From JAXGPF01 sp964650945 (GTDB taxonomy: Bacteria > Verrucomicrobiota > Kiritimatiellia > JAAZAB01), in assembly GCA_964650945.1 (NCBI GenBank), contig CAZYXU010000003.1, positions 12,663-76,662 on the forward strand: a DNA stretch of 64,000 bases, read 5' to 3'. Each line of letters begins with the position of its first letter. Position 1 is the first letter of the stretch. Under the pieces are notes generated by a model. It had not been told where the DNA came from. It did no database searches and was given only the letters and a program-made list of their open reading frames with translations. Positions 55,137 through 63,887 of this stretch are shown here, in pieces. The translations under genes and the position numbers were made by a program.

Positions 55137-55565
55137 ATGCGCTTCAAGGAAGAAAAAGACGAGGACGCCGAACTGCAGATGGGGCCGATGATTGACTGCG
55201 TGTTCCTGCTGCTGTTGTATTTCATTTCGGCCGCGCAGGTGAAGATCGAGGAGAAATACCTGGGCTTGATGGTGCCGGGCGGCGCCAGCGCGTCGCCGCA
55301 GGCTCTGCCCCAGGAATTGACCCTGGCCATCGCGGAAAACAACCAGGTGTTCTGCAACGAGATCCCCATGGACAGCCCGGCCGACCGGGAATTGCCCACC
55401 GTCCGCGCCAAGCTGGAGCAGTGCCTGCAGCTCTTCGGGGACAAGCAGCCGGTCGTGATCCATCCGCAGCCGAAGGTGCGGCAGCAGCGCATCGTGGACG
55501 TGCTCAACGCCTGTTCGGCGACCGGCGTCAAAAACCTTTCATTCTTCGCCAACCAGTACCAGTAG
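55137..55565 (+). CDS. ExbD/TolR-family protein, copy 2
   Basis: This 142-residue paralogue of the preceding gene has MGPMIDCVFLLLLYFISAA with the conserved membrane aspartate and a periplasmic end VVIHPQPKVRQQRIVDVLNACSATGV. The periplasmic middle is unlike copy 1, so the two could form a heterodimer. The start is 15 bases after copy 1. Confidence 0.92.
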   Translation: MRFKEEKDEDAELQMGPMIDCVFLLLLYFISAAQVKIEEKYLGLMVPGGASASPQALPQELTLAIAENNQVFCNEIPMDSPADRELPTVRAKLEQCLQLFGDKQPVVIHPQPKVRQQRIVDVLNACSATGVKNLSFFANQYQ

Positions 55566-55580
55566 CAGGCAGGAGCCTTT

Positions 55581-56981
55581 ATGGCGATCGAGATTGAACA
55601 AAATATCGAGAAACTCGAGGAACGGGTCGCCAGCCGCCGGGGCGTCTGGTTGCTGTTGCTGGCCCTGTTGCGCTCGCGTTATTTCCTGGCCTCGCTGATC
55701 TTTTACCTGACGCTGCTGCTGGCATTCGGCAGCTACAAGATTACCACCTACCTCGCCACCCGCGGCACCTTCGAGGGTGTGGAACAATTGCTGGTGCTGC
55801 CGCCGCCCACGCCGCCGCCGCCGCGCCCGCCGCCGGAAAAGGTCGAGAACAAGGAGGTCAAGGTCACCGCCACCAAGACCCCGGTGGTGCGGATTACCGT
55901 GGACGCGCCTTCCACTTTCGTGCGCACGGAAACCCCGCCGGTGGCCCCGGTCATCAAGGTGGCCGAGATCAAGCTGCAGACGGATATGAGCCGGAAGATC
56001 GAGCAGGCCCGGACGCAGCGCCTGGTGAATGTCCGGGAATTCCAGAAATACTGGGATGTCTACGGCAATAAAAAAGCCGTGCGCGCGAAATTCACCATCT
56101 TTCAGGCCAAGTACAAGGGCGGCGACTGGAATTGCAATCCGTCCTCCCTGCAAAACCTGATGCTGCAAATCCGCGCCTGGTCGCGCGACCGCCTGGACGC
56201 CAACCTGCATCCCGAGGTGCTGGACGTCGGCACCGACCAGCTTTTCGTCCTGCGGCCGCCGTTTGTCTACCTCACCGGCCACAAGGACTTTACGCTGATG
56301 GAGTCGGAGGTGAAGAACCTGCGGGATTACCTGACGCTCGGCGGTGCGGTCTGGGCCGACAGTTCGCTGGCCGGCCGGCGGTCGCGGTTCGACGTGGCGT
56401 TCCGGCGCGAGATGAAGCGCGTCATGCCCGACCGCGAGTTCGAGGTGATCCAGGGCACGGACCACGACCTGTTCGATACGTTTTTCCAGAATATCGGGCT
56501 GCCATCCGGCATGAATTTTTACCAGGAGCCGGTGGAGTTGATCAATATCGGCCCCGAGATGGCGGTGCTTTACACGCTGAACGGTTACGGCAACCTGTGG
56601 GAGTCGCGGCTGAACAGCCAGAACAAGATCGATTGGGGGCTGGTCAATACCGGCACCATGGAAGCCCCGCGCTGGCAGCATGTGTACGGTCCGCACCTGT
56701 CGTCCCCGCGCGAGGAAACCGGCATCATTTACCGCAACATCGATGACGAGACGGTGAACAACTCCTTCCGCTTCGGCATCAACGTGGTGGTGCACCTGCT
56801 GACCCGCTATCAGAAATATTTCCAATTCCTGCCCAAGGATTTGCCGGCCAATAACGCCCGGCTCAAGCAGGCCGCCGCCGCGCCCGCGCCCGGCGCGTCC
56901 GCGGCGCCGGCCGCCCCGGCATCCCCGGCGGCCCCGGCCCCGGCGGCCCCCGCCAAACCGCCGACGGGTGCGCGGAAATGA
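55581..56981 (+). CDS. TonB-like membrane-anchored DUF4159 protein
   Basis: This 466-residue protein has an N-terminal membrane helix (YFLASLIFYLTLLLAFGSY, about 35-53). A Pro-rich linker (PPPTPPPPRPPPEKVE, about 73-88) is like that of TonB. DUF4159 follows at about 155-430 with LRDYLTLGGAVWADSS, a glutamine-amidotransferase-like fold in known members. An Ala/Pro tail ends the protein. It occupies the TonB position behind exbB-exbD-exbD. A TonB C-terminal domain is absent. AGGAG lies upstream. Confidence 0.88.
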   Translation: MAIEIEQNIEKLEERVASRRGVWLLLLALLRSRYFLASLIFYLTLLLAFGSYKITTYLATRGTFEGVEQLLVLPPPTPPPPRPPPEKVENKEVKVTATKTPVVRITVDAPSTFVRTETPPVAPVIKVAEIKLQTDMSRKIEQARTQRLVNVREFQKYWDVYGNKKAVRAKFTIFQAKYKGGDWNCNPSSLQNLMLQIRAWSRDRLDANLHPEVLDVGTDQLFVLRPPFVYLTGHKDFTLMESEVKNLRDYLTLGGAVWADSSLAGRRSRFDVAFRREMKRVMPDREFEVIQGTDHDLFDTFFQNIGLPSGMNFYQEPVELINIGPEMAVLYTLNGYGNLWESRLNSQNKIDWGLVNTGTMEAPRWQHVYGPHLSSPREETGIIYRNIDDETVNNSFRFGINVVVHLLTRYQKYFQFLPKDLPANNARLKQAAAAPAPGASAAPAAPASPAAPAPAAPAKPPTGARK

Positions 56982-56993
56982 TGGTGAAAGGCT

Positions 56994-58796
56994 ATGAGTT
57001 TTAAAATCAGATTTTCACATCCGGCGCTCAGCGTGCTGGCGCCGTTGCTGTTGCTGGGTTGCGCCGGCGCGGCCATGGCCCAGGGCAACCTCTTCCCCGC
57101 CGACGCCCAGGGCGATGCGGTCGAGCCCCTGGGCAATTACTGGGACGGCGTGGACGATCAGAATTTTCTGCGCGTCAACGTCGCGAATTCCCCGGTGTTG
57201 AACGATGTCGGGCGCATGGTCAATACTCCCCAATCTTCCTTCCCCAATGTCGCGGATCTCAACGACGACGGCCTGCCCGACCTGCTGGTGGCGGATACTT
57301 ACGGCTTCCTCTGGATTTACGTCAACTCCGGCGAGAAGGGCGCGCCGAAATTCACCCAGGGCGCGTTTGTGCCCACCTACCTGGGGTGGGGCTCCAAGAT
57401 TCACGTGGTGGATTGGGACGGCGACCGCGACCTGGACGTGCTGGTGGGCACTTTTTATGGCGATGTCACCGTTCTGGAAAATTTTGGCACCGTCCGCGAG
57501 CCGCGCTTCACCCGCAATATGGGTGTGCCGCGTTATGTCATGCCGCTTTACGAAGTTGACCGCGCGGGCGACCGCCTGCCGCAGATCATGCTGGGGAAAG
57601 GTCCGCTGCTGTTCGGCAATTACATGAGCCCGTGGGCGGTGGATTGGCGGAATAAAGGGAGCCTGGACCTGCTGCTCGGCGAAGGCACCTATTCGGCCAA
57701 CAGCGTACGCATCCTGTACAACACCGGCTCGCGCAACCGACCGAACTTCATCCATGACCAGGTCTTTTTCCTGGCCTTCGGCGAGGGATTCGAACATTTG
57801 ACGCCGGCCGTCATGGATTACAACGGCGATGGCATCAACGACCTGATCGCCGGCACGCGCACCGGCGAAATCCGCAAATACAAGGGAACCCGGGAGGCCG
57901 TGGAAGGCGCGAAGATGGTGGCCGCCATCCGCAGCACCCTGGCGCCCGCGGCCATGGAATTCGACGGGTTCCTGGAAGTCGGCGGCAAAAACATCTTTAC
58001 CAAGATGTCCAACGCCTTCCCCTGCGACTGGAACGCGGATGGCTTGACGGACCTGGTGCTGGGCAGCACCGACGGGCGCATTTATGCGGCCTTGAACAAA
58101 GGCTCTAAAACCGAGCCAAAATACCCCGCGGTGGAGGCCATCAAGGGCGTGAATGTCGCGAAGGATATGCTGGCGCCGAAAGGCTGGTGGCCGGGCATCG
58201 GCCGCAACCACAATATCAGCCGCTGGGTATTTGGCCACTGGGATTGGCTGGGGATGATCTGCAACGCCGCGGTGCTCCTGAGCGCCGAAAAATCCGTGGT
58301 GCTGCAGCCGGGCGTGCCGCCGGTCACCGCGGAGGACGGCGAGCGGTTCCTCCATTTCCGGTATGTCAATGAATACCTCGGTTGGACGCGCTCCGAAACG
58401 CCGCCGCACAACATTAACGTCCAGGGCGCGCGCTGGTTCGGGCTCAACAGCGCGGCCATCACCTTGAAGATCGGCCATAAATATGAATTCTCATTCTCTT
58501 CGGTCATGCCGGCGAAGCAGGCTGTCTGGCTGATGTCGGCCTGGGAAACCTTCCCGGGCTCGGGCACCGTTGCCACCAGTTGGGAACGCTACGACTTGAC
58601 CGGGAACATCAAGACCTCCCGCAGTTGGCAGAAAAACGTCCTTAAATTCACCTGCCCCGGCGTCGGCAAAACCCCCAAAGACCCCAAGGTCCGCAAAGGC
58701 TCGTCCGATCAGTTGAACTTTTACCTGGTCTTCAAAATGCCCGACGGCGACAACCAGTTGCTGCTGGATAATTTCTCCCTCAAAGAAACGCCGTAA
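56994..58796 (+). CDS. Secreted FG-GAP/VCBS-repeat protein with C-terminal beta domain
   Basis: This 600-residue protein has a signal peptide with MSFKIRFSHPALSVLAPLLLLGC (Cys may be a lipobox, but no clear LxGC context) ending near AMAQG. Propeller repeats carry calcium loops DLNDDGLPD (about 88), DWDGDRDLD (about 140), DYNGDGIND (about 276) and DWNADGLTD (about 345). Residues about 430-600 form a carbohydrate-binding-module-like beta sandwich. It starts 12 bases after the DUF4159 gene, so it is the presumed cargo or surface partner of the motor. Confidence 0.87.
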   Translation: MSFKIRFSHPALSVLAPLLLLGCAGAAMAQGNLFPADAQGDAVEPLGNYWDGVDDQNFLRVNVANSPVLNDVGRMVNTPQSSFPNVADLNDDGLPDLLVADTYGFLWIYVNSGEKGAPKFTQGAFVPTYLGWGSKIHVVDWDGDRDLDVLVGTFYGDVTVLENFGTVREPRFTRNMGVPRYVMPLYEVDRAGDRLPQIMLGKGPLLFGNYMSPWAVDWRNKGSLDLLLGEGTYSANSVRILYNTGSRNRPNFIHDQVFFLAFGEGFEHLTPAVMDYNGDGINDLIAGTRTGEIRKYKGTREAVEGAKMVAAIRSTLAPAAMEFDGFLEVGGKNIFTKMSNAFPCDWNADGLTDLVLGSTDGRIYAALNKGSKTEPKYPAVEAIKGVNVAKDMLAPKGWWPGIGRNHNISRWVFGHWDWLGMICNAAVLLSAEKSVVLQPGVPPVTAEDGERFLHFRYVNEYLGWTRSETPPHNINVQGARWFGLNSAAITLKIGHKYEFSFSSVMPAKQAVWLMSAWETFPGSGTVATSWERYDLTGNIKTSRSWQKNVLKFTCPGVGKTPKDPKVRKGSSDQLNFYLVFKMPDGDNQLLLDNFSLKETP

Positions 58797-59005
58797 CCCC
58801 GGCGGCGGCATTCCGACCGGCATCCCCCGTACGCTACGCGGATTGGCCCGGTGAATGCGCTTGTCATTTCCCAGCTTTTACGTGTTTGGAGTTCCTCGCC
58901 CAACGGCGGTTTGGTCCCCTGGCGTCGGTTTGCCCGCTGAAATTCCTGGAACAGGGGCCGCTCTCCCAATCCCTGCGGCCGACCCCGGCCGCGGCCGGCC
59001 GTCTC
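58797..59005. other. Convergent gap after the Ton-like operon
   Basis: These 209 bases lie between the converging FG-GAP and AraC genes. I see no strong hairpin with a T-tract and no ORF with a ribosome site. Confidence 0.5.
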
Positions 59006-59830
59006 TCAGGGAAGACGGAAATGCTGCAAGCGGAATCGGCGGGGCGGCATGCCGAAGCGTTTCCGGAACAGCCGGTAAAAATAAGATAAATTATCGAAGC
59101 CGCAATCGAGCGCAATGGTTTGTATCGGTTCCGCGGTATTCATCAGTTGACCGGAGGCATGCTCCAGGCGCGCCTGATTAACGATGGCCGAAAGCGTGAG
59201 TCCGGTGTGTTTTTTCAGGGTGCGCGCCAGATGCGTGCGCGAATGCCCGCCGAGCTTGACCAGCGCGGCAATTCCCTGGGCCAGGTTTTCGGGTTGTTTT
59301 AAATCATGGCAGGCGTTTTGCAGCCAGCCCGGACAGGCGCGCAGCGGATCGGTCTGGCGCTGGCGGATGGAGTAGGTCAGATTCAGCAGAAACCGGTCGA
59401 GCAAAAGACGGTCATGCGCGGTTTTCCGCAGGTCAACGGTGGCGGCTTCGAGCCATTGCAATTCCATATCCCGCAGATTGACGCGCGCCGGCAATTTATC
59501 GGCTGCCTGCCATAGATGCGCCATGTCGGGGTAACGCCGGCACAAATCGCATAAAACGGTTTGCGGGAAGGCCAAATTACACAGAATTAATTCGGCGGTT
59601 TCCCCGGTAAAGCAGTGCGTGTCACGTTGCGGCCGGATAATACACAATTCGCCGGGATGCATGGCGTGTTTTTCGCCGTTGATCAGGTGGGTGCCGTTGC
59701 CTTGAACGATCCAGAACACTTCCGCAAAATCATGCCGGTGCATGGGGGTGGTTTTGCGGGCGGAAATGCGCGCGCGACTCAGATTGTAAATCTGATTGTC
59801 CAGACAAGATGCTTGCCACTTCATTAACAT
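59006..59830 (-). CDS. AraC-family transcriptional regulator
   Basis: This 274-residue protein has an N-terminal cupin-type sensing domain (TTPMHRHDFAEVFWIVQGNGTHLINGEKHAMHPGELCIIRP). The C-terminal double HTH has GGHSRTHLARTLKKHTGLTLSAIVNQARLEHA and ALDCGFDNLSYFYRLFRKRFGMPP. ATG 59830 is used; 59824 is equally possible. It is divergent from the dehydrogenase-aminotransferase-ceramidase-like genes across a 187-base AT-rich region and is the likely activator of that cluster. Confidence 0.94.
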   Translation of the reverse strand: MLMKWQASCLDNQIYNLSRARISARKTTPMHRHDFAEVFWIVQGNGTHLINGEKHAMHPGELCIIRPQRDTHCFTGETAELILCNLAFPQTVLCDLCRRYPDMAHLWQAADKLPARVNLRDMELQWLEAATVDLRKTAHDRLLLDRFLLNLTYSIRQRQTDPLRACPGWLQNACHDLKQPENLAQGIAALVKLGGHSRTHLARTLKKHTGLTLSAIVNQARLEHASGQLMNTAEPIQTIALDCGFDNLSYFYRLFRKRFGMPPRRFRLQHFRLP

Positions 59831-60017
59831 GCGGCCGCCTGTTTTGACTTTTTACTTTGTTCATATAGTACAAAAATATTATTGCCAGGTGCAAGACATT
59901 TGCCGTAATTATGTTATTTATCTGCAATTAACACGGTGGGCTTGCGGTTGCGCTTTTACCGGCGCCAGCCAAACCAACAAAAAACATTGTCCGGCCAATG
60001 CAGAAGGATGGGATTGA
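59831..60017. promoter_or_regulatory. AT-rich divergent control region
   Basis: This 187-base region is noticeably AT-richer than the genome around it, with TTGACT at 59844-59849 followed too closely (14 bases) by TATAGT. It contains several TTAT/ATAA runs. It probably holds the AraC operator sites for both directions, but I cannot mark a specific operator. Confidence 0.5.
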
Positions 60018-61055
60018 ATGAAAGTTGCGGTTGCCGATGGACAAGGGCAGGTTGCGTTGCGGGAGATTTCCTGTCCGCAGCCCGGCCCATACCAGTGCCT
60101 TTGCAAGATCACGGCTTGTGCCACCTGCACCGGCACGGACCGTAAGCTGGCCCGCGGCCAAATGGCGTGGGGCAAATATCCAGGTGTGCTCGGCCATGAA
60201 AGCGTCGGCGAGGTTGTCGCGGTCGGCAAGCAAGTCAGGCACATTGCCGTGGGCGACAGGTATTTGCGCCCCATCGCCGCTTATCCGGGCGCCCAGATTG
60301 ACGGTTTGCATCCTATTTTGGGCGGGTTTGCGGAATATGGGTTGATTACCGATACCCGGGCGATGCTCGAGGATGATCCCCTGGCCCAGCCCAATGGCAT
60401 GTGCCAATATCAGCAGAAACTGCCCGCGAACATCCAAATTTCCGCGCCGGACGCCACGATGTTGATAACGTTGAAGGAAACCGCCAGCTATTTGCGTAAG
60501 CTCGGCGTTGCGCCGGCATCCAAAGTGGCGATCCTCGGCACGGGCGCGGTCAGCATGTGCATGTGCTTTTTTGCCAAGCTGTATGGCGCCGATCCGGTCA
60601 TAGTCGTGGGCCGGCGCGCGGCGCCGATTTTGGATTGCATCAAGGTCGGAGCGGATTACGGGATCAATACGGCCAATGCGTCAATGCGCGCGCTGGTCAG
60701 GGAATATACGCAGAACACCGGGGCGGATTTTGTCGTGGACTCCACCGGCGACACGGCCTTGATTGTCGCCGCGGGAAGCTTGTTGGCCAGAGACGGGACG
60801 CTGGCAACTTATGCCGGGCGGATTGACAACCAGCCGCTGCTGCTGGATGAGATCAAGGGGCCGGGGTACTGGAAATTTGTGAAAACCGGCCCCAGCGAAG
60901 CGCTGGCGCATGATTACCTGCTGGCTTTGGCGCGGATGCAAGCCGTGCCGTTCGGAAAATTCTATTCGCACGTTTTGCCCTTCGAGGAATTCGTGCGCGG
61001 ATTTCAAATGATTGTCGACAAAGAGGCATCCAAGGTTGTGTTTGTGATGACCTGA
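60018..61055 (+). CDS. Zinc-dependent alcohol/sorbitol dehydrogenase family protein
   Basis: This 345-residue medium-chain dehydrogenase-like protein has CATCTGTDRKLARG near residue 35, matching the catalytic Cys-x-x-Cys-type start. GHESVGEVVAVGKQV is the structural GHE segment, and AILGTGAVSMCMCFFAKLYGAD is the nucleotide-binding Rossmann motif. The structural four-Cys zinc lobe is not obvious. AAGGATGGG precedes ATG 60018. It is part of an AraC-controlled cluster. Likely substrates are sugar alcohols or ketosugars. Confidence 0.9.
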   Translation: MKVAVADGQGQVALREISCPQPGPYQCLCKITACATCTGTDRKLARGQMAWGKYPGVLGHESVGEVVAVGKQVRHIAVGDRYLRPIAAYPGAQIDGLHPILGGFAEYGLITDTRAMLEDDPLAQPNGMCQYQQKLPANIQISAPDATMLITLKETASYLRKLGVAPASKVAILGTGAVSMCMCFFAKLYGADPVIVVGRRAAPILDCIKVGADYGINTANASMRALVREYTQNTGADFVVDSTGDTALIVAAGSLLARDGTLATYAGRIDNQPLLLDEIKGPGYWKFVKTGPSEALAHDYLLALARMQAVPFGKFYSHVLPFEEFVRGFQMIVDKEASKVVFVMT

Positions 61056-61154
61056 ATTTTGCGGGCAGACGGATGTAAAAGAGATTTGCAAGCAATCGTT
61101 GCGCATGCGAATTTAAAGCGGTTTTGTCAGCGGACAACGTTGCGGGAGATGAAA

Positions 61155-62393
61155 ATGTCGAGATTAGCGATTGCCGGCGGAACGCCATTGCGGACCGGAA
61201 AGACGCCCCCCTGGCCGCAGGTGGGCGAGGCTGAAATTCAGGCGGCGCTGGAGACGGTCAAGGATGGGCAGATGGGACGGATCGGCCGGATGGGCGACAG
61301 CGGCAGGAACCGGACCGATGCCTTGCGGGAGGCTTGGAAAAAATATTATCCCGGCAAGGAATATTCCATTCCTTGCGCCAGTTGCTGCGCCGCGCTGGAA
61401 ATGGCCGTGCGCAATGCCGGCATCGGGCCGGGCGATGAAGTTATCACAACGCCGGCGACATGGGTTTCTCCGGCAGTCGCGCCTTTGCAGGTAGGCGCGG
61501 ATGTCGTGTTTGCCGATGTCAGCCCGGAAAATTACTGCATCGATCCCGCCGCCGTCGAGGCGGCGATCACCCGCCGGACCAAGGCCGTCATTGTGGTGCA
61601 TATCGGCGGGTATTGCTGTCAAATGGACAAAATCATGGCGATTGCGCAGCGGCATGGCCTCAAGGTGATCGAGGATTGCGCCCAGGCGCAGGGATCCAAA
61701 TACCAGGGGCGTTACGTCGGAACCTGGGGGGATTACGGTTGTTACAGTTTCGATATGGGCAAGCTGATGCCGGCGGGCGAGGGCGGCATGTTTGTCTGCG
61801 ACGATTCCGCGTTTGGCCCATGGATCTACGGCTCGCTTGGCCATGCCGGCGAACAGATCAATCAAATGAGCCGGGATCGCAGCCGGGATGCGTGGAATTA
61901 CCGCATGACGGAAATCCAGGCGGCAATTCTCTTGGCGCAATTACCCCGCATGGAGGGGCAGCAACAGACGCGCATCCGGAACGCGGCTCATCTGCGCCGG
62001 CGTTTGGGGGAAATTGAAGGCATTGCCAATATTGCTTTTGAGCCGGAACAGAATTATTATTCGTTCCTGTTCAAGTATGACAAACAATATTTCAAAGGCG
62101 TGCAAAAAAAGTATTTTGAAGCCGCCTTGCGCAAGGAACTCAACTTCAGCTTCTTTTCCTCGCCCAGCAACCAGGAACCAGTCTATCGTTCGCCTTATTT
62201 CAGAGCCAACGCGAAATATCGCGGCTTTTTTTGCCCGGTGGCCGAACGGGCGTATACCGAGGAAGGCATGGGCCTTGCCGGTTCGGCGACGTTGCTATGC
62301 GCAGAGCGGGAGATGGATCTGATTGCGGACGCCATCGTTAAAGTCAAAGAGAATATTGACGAACTGGTCAAATTACAGGCGGAGGCTGGTTAA
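61155..62393 (+). CDS. DegT/DnrJ/EryC1/StrS-family PLP aminotransferase
   Basis: This 412-residue enzyme has GPGDEVITTPATWVSPAVAPL, VVFADVSPENYCID, VIEDCAQAQGSKYQG with the PLP-ring aspartate, and SFDMGKLMPAGEGG with the Schiff-base lysine. ATG 61155 is chosen because GGGAG lies six bases upstream; ATG 61149 has none. Members transfer an amino group to a keto-sugar or cyclitol. The preceding dehydrogenase could supply the keto group. Confidence 0.93.
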   Translation: MSRLAIAGGTPLRTGKTPPWPQVGEAEIQAALETVKDGQMGRIGRMGDSGRNRTDALREAWKKYYPGKEYSIPCASCCAALEMAVRNAGIGPGDEVITTPATWVSPAVAPLQVGADVVFADVSPENYCIDPAAVEAAITRRTKAVIVVHIGGYCCQMDKIMAIAQRHGLKVIEDCAQAQGSKYQGRYVGTWGDYGCYSFDMGKLMPAGEGGMFVCDDSAFGPWIYGSLGHAGEQINQMSRDRSRDAWNYRMTEIQAAILLAQLPRMEGQQQTRIRNAAHLRRRLGEIEGIANIAFEPEQNYYSFLFKYDKQYFKGVQKKYFEAALRKELNFSFFSSPSNQEPVYRSPYFRANAKYRGFFCPVAERAYTEEGMGLAGSATLLCAEREMDLIADAIVKVKENIDELVKLQAEAG

Positions 62394-62403
62394 AGCTCTA
62401 ACC

Positions 62404-62444
62404 TGACCTATTCATGAAGATTTTAATTCTTCATGAATAGGTCA
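62404..62444. promoter_or_regulatory. 17-bp perfect stem-loop after the DegT gene (hairpin 1 of 6)
   Basis: Arms 62404-62420 and 62428-62444 are fully complementary around a 7-base loop. There is no T-run after it, so it is not a classical terminator. A terminator/attenuator, an RNA-processing site or part of a mobile unit are options. Confidence 0.8.
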
Positions 62445-62462
62445 CCCGAACGGCTTCGACGT

Positions 62463-62582
62463 GAGCGACTTACGTCGCTCGTGCTCAGGGTTAGCCTTGA
62501 GCAAGCCGGCGATTTATGCCGGCGCGTCGAAATTTCAAAGCCTTTGGCTTTGAAATGCTTGTGAATGAAAATGTAATTTTCA
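62463..62582. repeat. Array of five further hairpins before the ceramidase-like gene
   Basis: Hairpin 2: GAGCGAC at 62463-62469 with GTCGCTC at 62474-62480. Hairpin 3: 62483-62490 with 62495-62502 (one G-T). Hairpin 4: GCCGGC at 62505-62510 with 62518-62523. Hairpin 5: 62532-62542 with 62546-62556 (11 bp perfect). Hairpin 6: 62566-62572 with 62576-62582. The elements are laid end to end with almost no gap. Confidence 0.75.
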
Positions 62583-62588
62583 CGAATA

Positions 62589-63887
62589 ATGCAGGCTAAC
62601 CTTCCGGGAAAAAATGTTGTGACGGACACTTTCAAAGCCGGATTTGCCGCAATTGACATCACCCCGAAACCGGGCGGGATCATGCAGGGTTGCATGCGCC
62701 GCAACGCGATCGCCGAGACGGTGGATCATCCCTTGTATGCGCGGGCTGCCGTGTTTGACGGCGGTCTCGGCCAGGCCGCAATTATTCAACTCGATTTGTT
62801 GAGCATCCGCTGGACCCAGACGAACGCCTTTCGAAGCGCCATTGAAAAGCTTTATGGATTTCCCGGCGCCAATATCATGGTCGCGGCTACTCATAATCAT
62901 CGCGGCCCGCCGGTTGCCAACCTGGCGGATATTCCGCGCGATGAGGAATACCTCCAGGTCTTGACGGAAAAAGTGGTTCGATTATTCGGCGCGGCTATGC
63001 AGAAAATGCAACCGGCCAAGGTTGGCATGGAAAGCGTGCTGGAATGGGATGTTGTGTCCAATCGGCGCGTCGTCAAGCGCAACGGTCTGGTCGGGAGCCC
63101 GGGCCTCCCCCCGCTCTATGTCGAGGGGCCGATTGATCCGGAAGTGGCCGTTCTGGGCGTTCAAGATGGGCAAGGCCGTTTAATGGGAATGCTGGTGAAT
63201 CATGCGATGCATCCCAATGCCGCCGGCGCGGGGATTGGCGCCGGGGTGCCCGGGTGGCTGGAGCTGGCATTGCGGAAAACAGCCGGCTGCCCGATCACGA
63301 TATTTTTGAATGGCGCCGCCGGCAATCTGCAGATTCATAGCGTGCGCCAAAGGCTGATCGAAAGTTCGGAGACGGAATTGGCGGAAAAATTGGCGCGGGA
63401 TGTCCGGGCGGCCTTGCAAACCATGCGTTTTGAGGAGCCTGTGCCCATCCGGACGTGCCGCCGCACGGTGGATCTGCCGTTTCGCAAGGCAACGCCGGCG
63501 GAAATCGGCGGGACGGCGCCGGGCGCCGTGCGCGCCGGCGAGCCGGGCATGTATGACCGGGTCATTCCGGGTTTGCTGGAATTAATCAAAAAGCGCGGAG
63601 TCAACAAGGCGGAAGTGCAAGCGTTGCGGATAGGCCAGCGTGTTTATGTCGCCATTCCGGGGGAATTATTCGTGGAGTTGGGGCTGGCCATCAAGGAACA
63701 GTGTTTCCCGGCGCATGTGGTTGTGGTCGGGTATGCCAACGGGATGGTGGGATATCTGCCGACGCGCGCGGCTTTCCTGCGCGGCGGCTATGAGACGACT
63801 TTTACCAGTTCCAGCCGCCTGGATCCGTCCGCCGGTTATATCCTGGTTGATACGGCGGTAGCGCTGGCGCGCGAGCTGACAGGCTGA
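62589..63887 (+). CDS. Neutral/alkaline ceramidase-like hydrolase N-terminal domain protein
   Basis: This 432-residue protein has AGFAAIDITPKPG, HPLYARAAVFD, VAATHNHRGPP (metal-binding His-x-His), GMLVNHAMHPNAA and GNLQIHSV, the layout of the neutral ceramidase metallohydrolase fold. The C-terminal immunoglobulin-like domain of true ceramidases is lacking and no signal peptide is seen, so it may act on another amide in the cytoplasm. ATG 62589 lacks a ribosome site; GTG 62619 behind GGGAAAAAATGTT is a good alternative. Confidence 0.88.
   Translation: MQANLPGKNVVTDTFKAGFAAIDITPKPGGIMQGCMRRNAIAETVDHPLYARAAVFDGGLGQAAIIQLDLLSIRWTQTNAFRSAIEKLYGFPGANIMVAATHNHRGPPVANLADIPRDEEYLQVLTEKVVRLFGAAMQKMQPAKVGMESVLEWDVVSNRRVVKRNGLVGSPGLPPLYVEGPIDPEVAVLGVQDGQGRLMGMLVNHAMHPNAAGAGIGAGVPGWLELALRKTAGCPITIFLNGAAGNLQIHSVRQRLIESSETELAEKLARDVRAALQTMRFEEPVPIRTCRRTVDLPFRKATPAEIGGTAPGAVRAGEPGMYDRVIPGLLELIKKRGVNKAEVQALRIGQRVYVAIPGELFVELGLAIKEQCFPAHVVVVGYANGMVGYLPTRAAFLRGGYETTFTSSSRLDPSAGYILVDTAVALARELTG

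Noticed and set aside
62404..62444. Rho-independent terminator
   Set aside because: The stem is long, but no T-run follows on either side.
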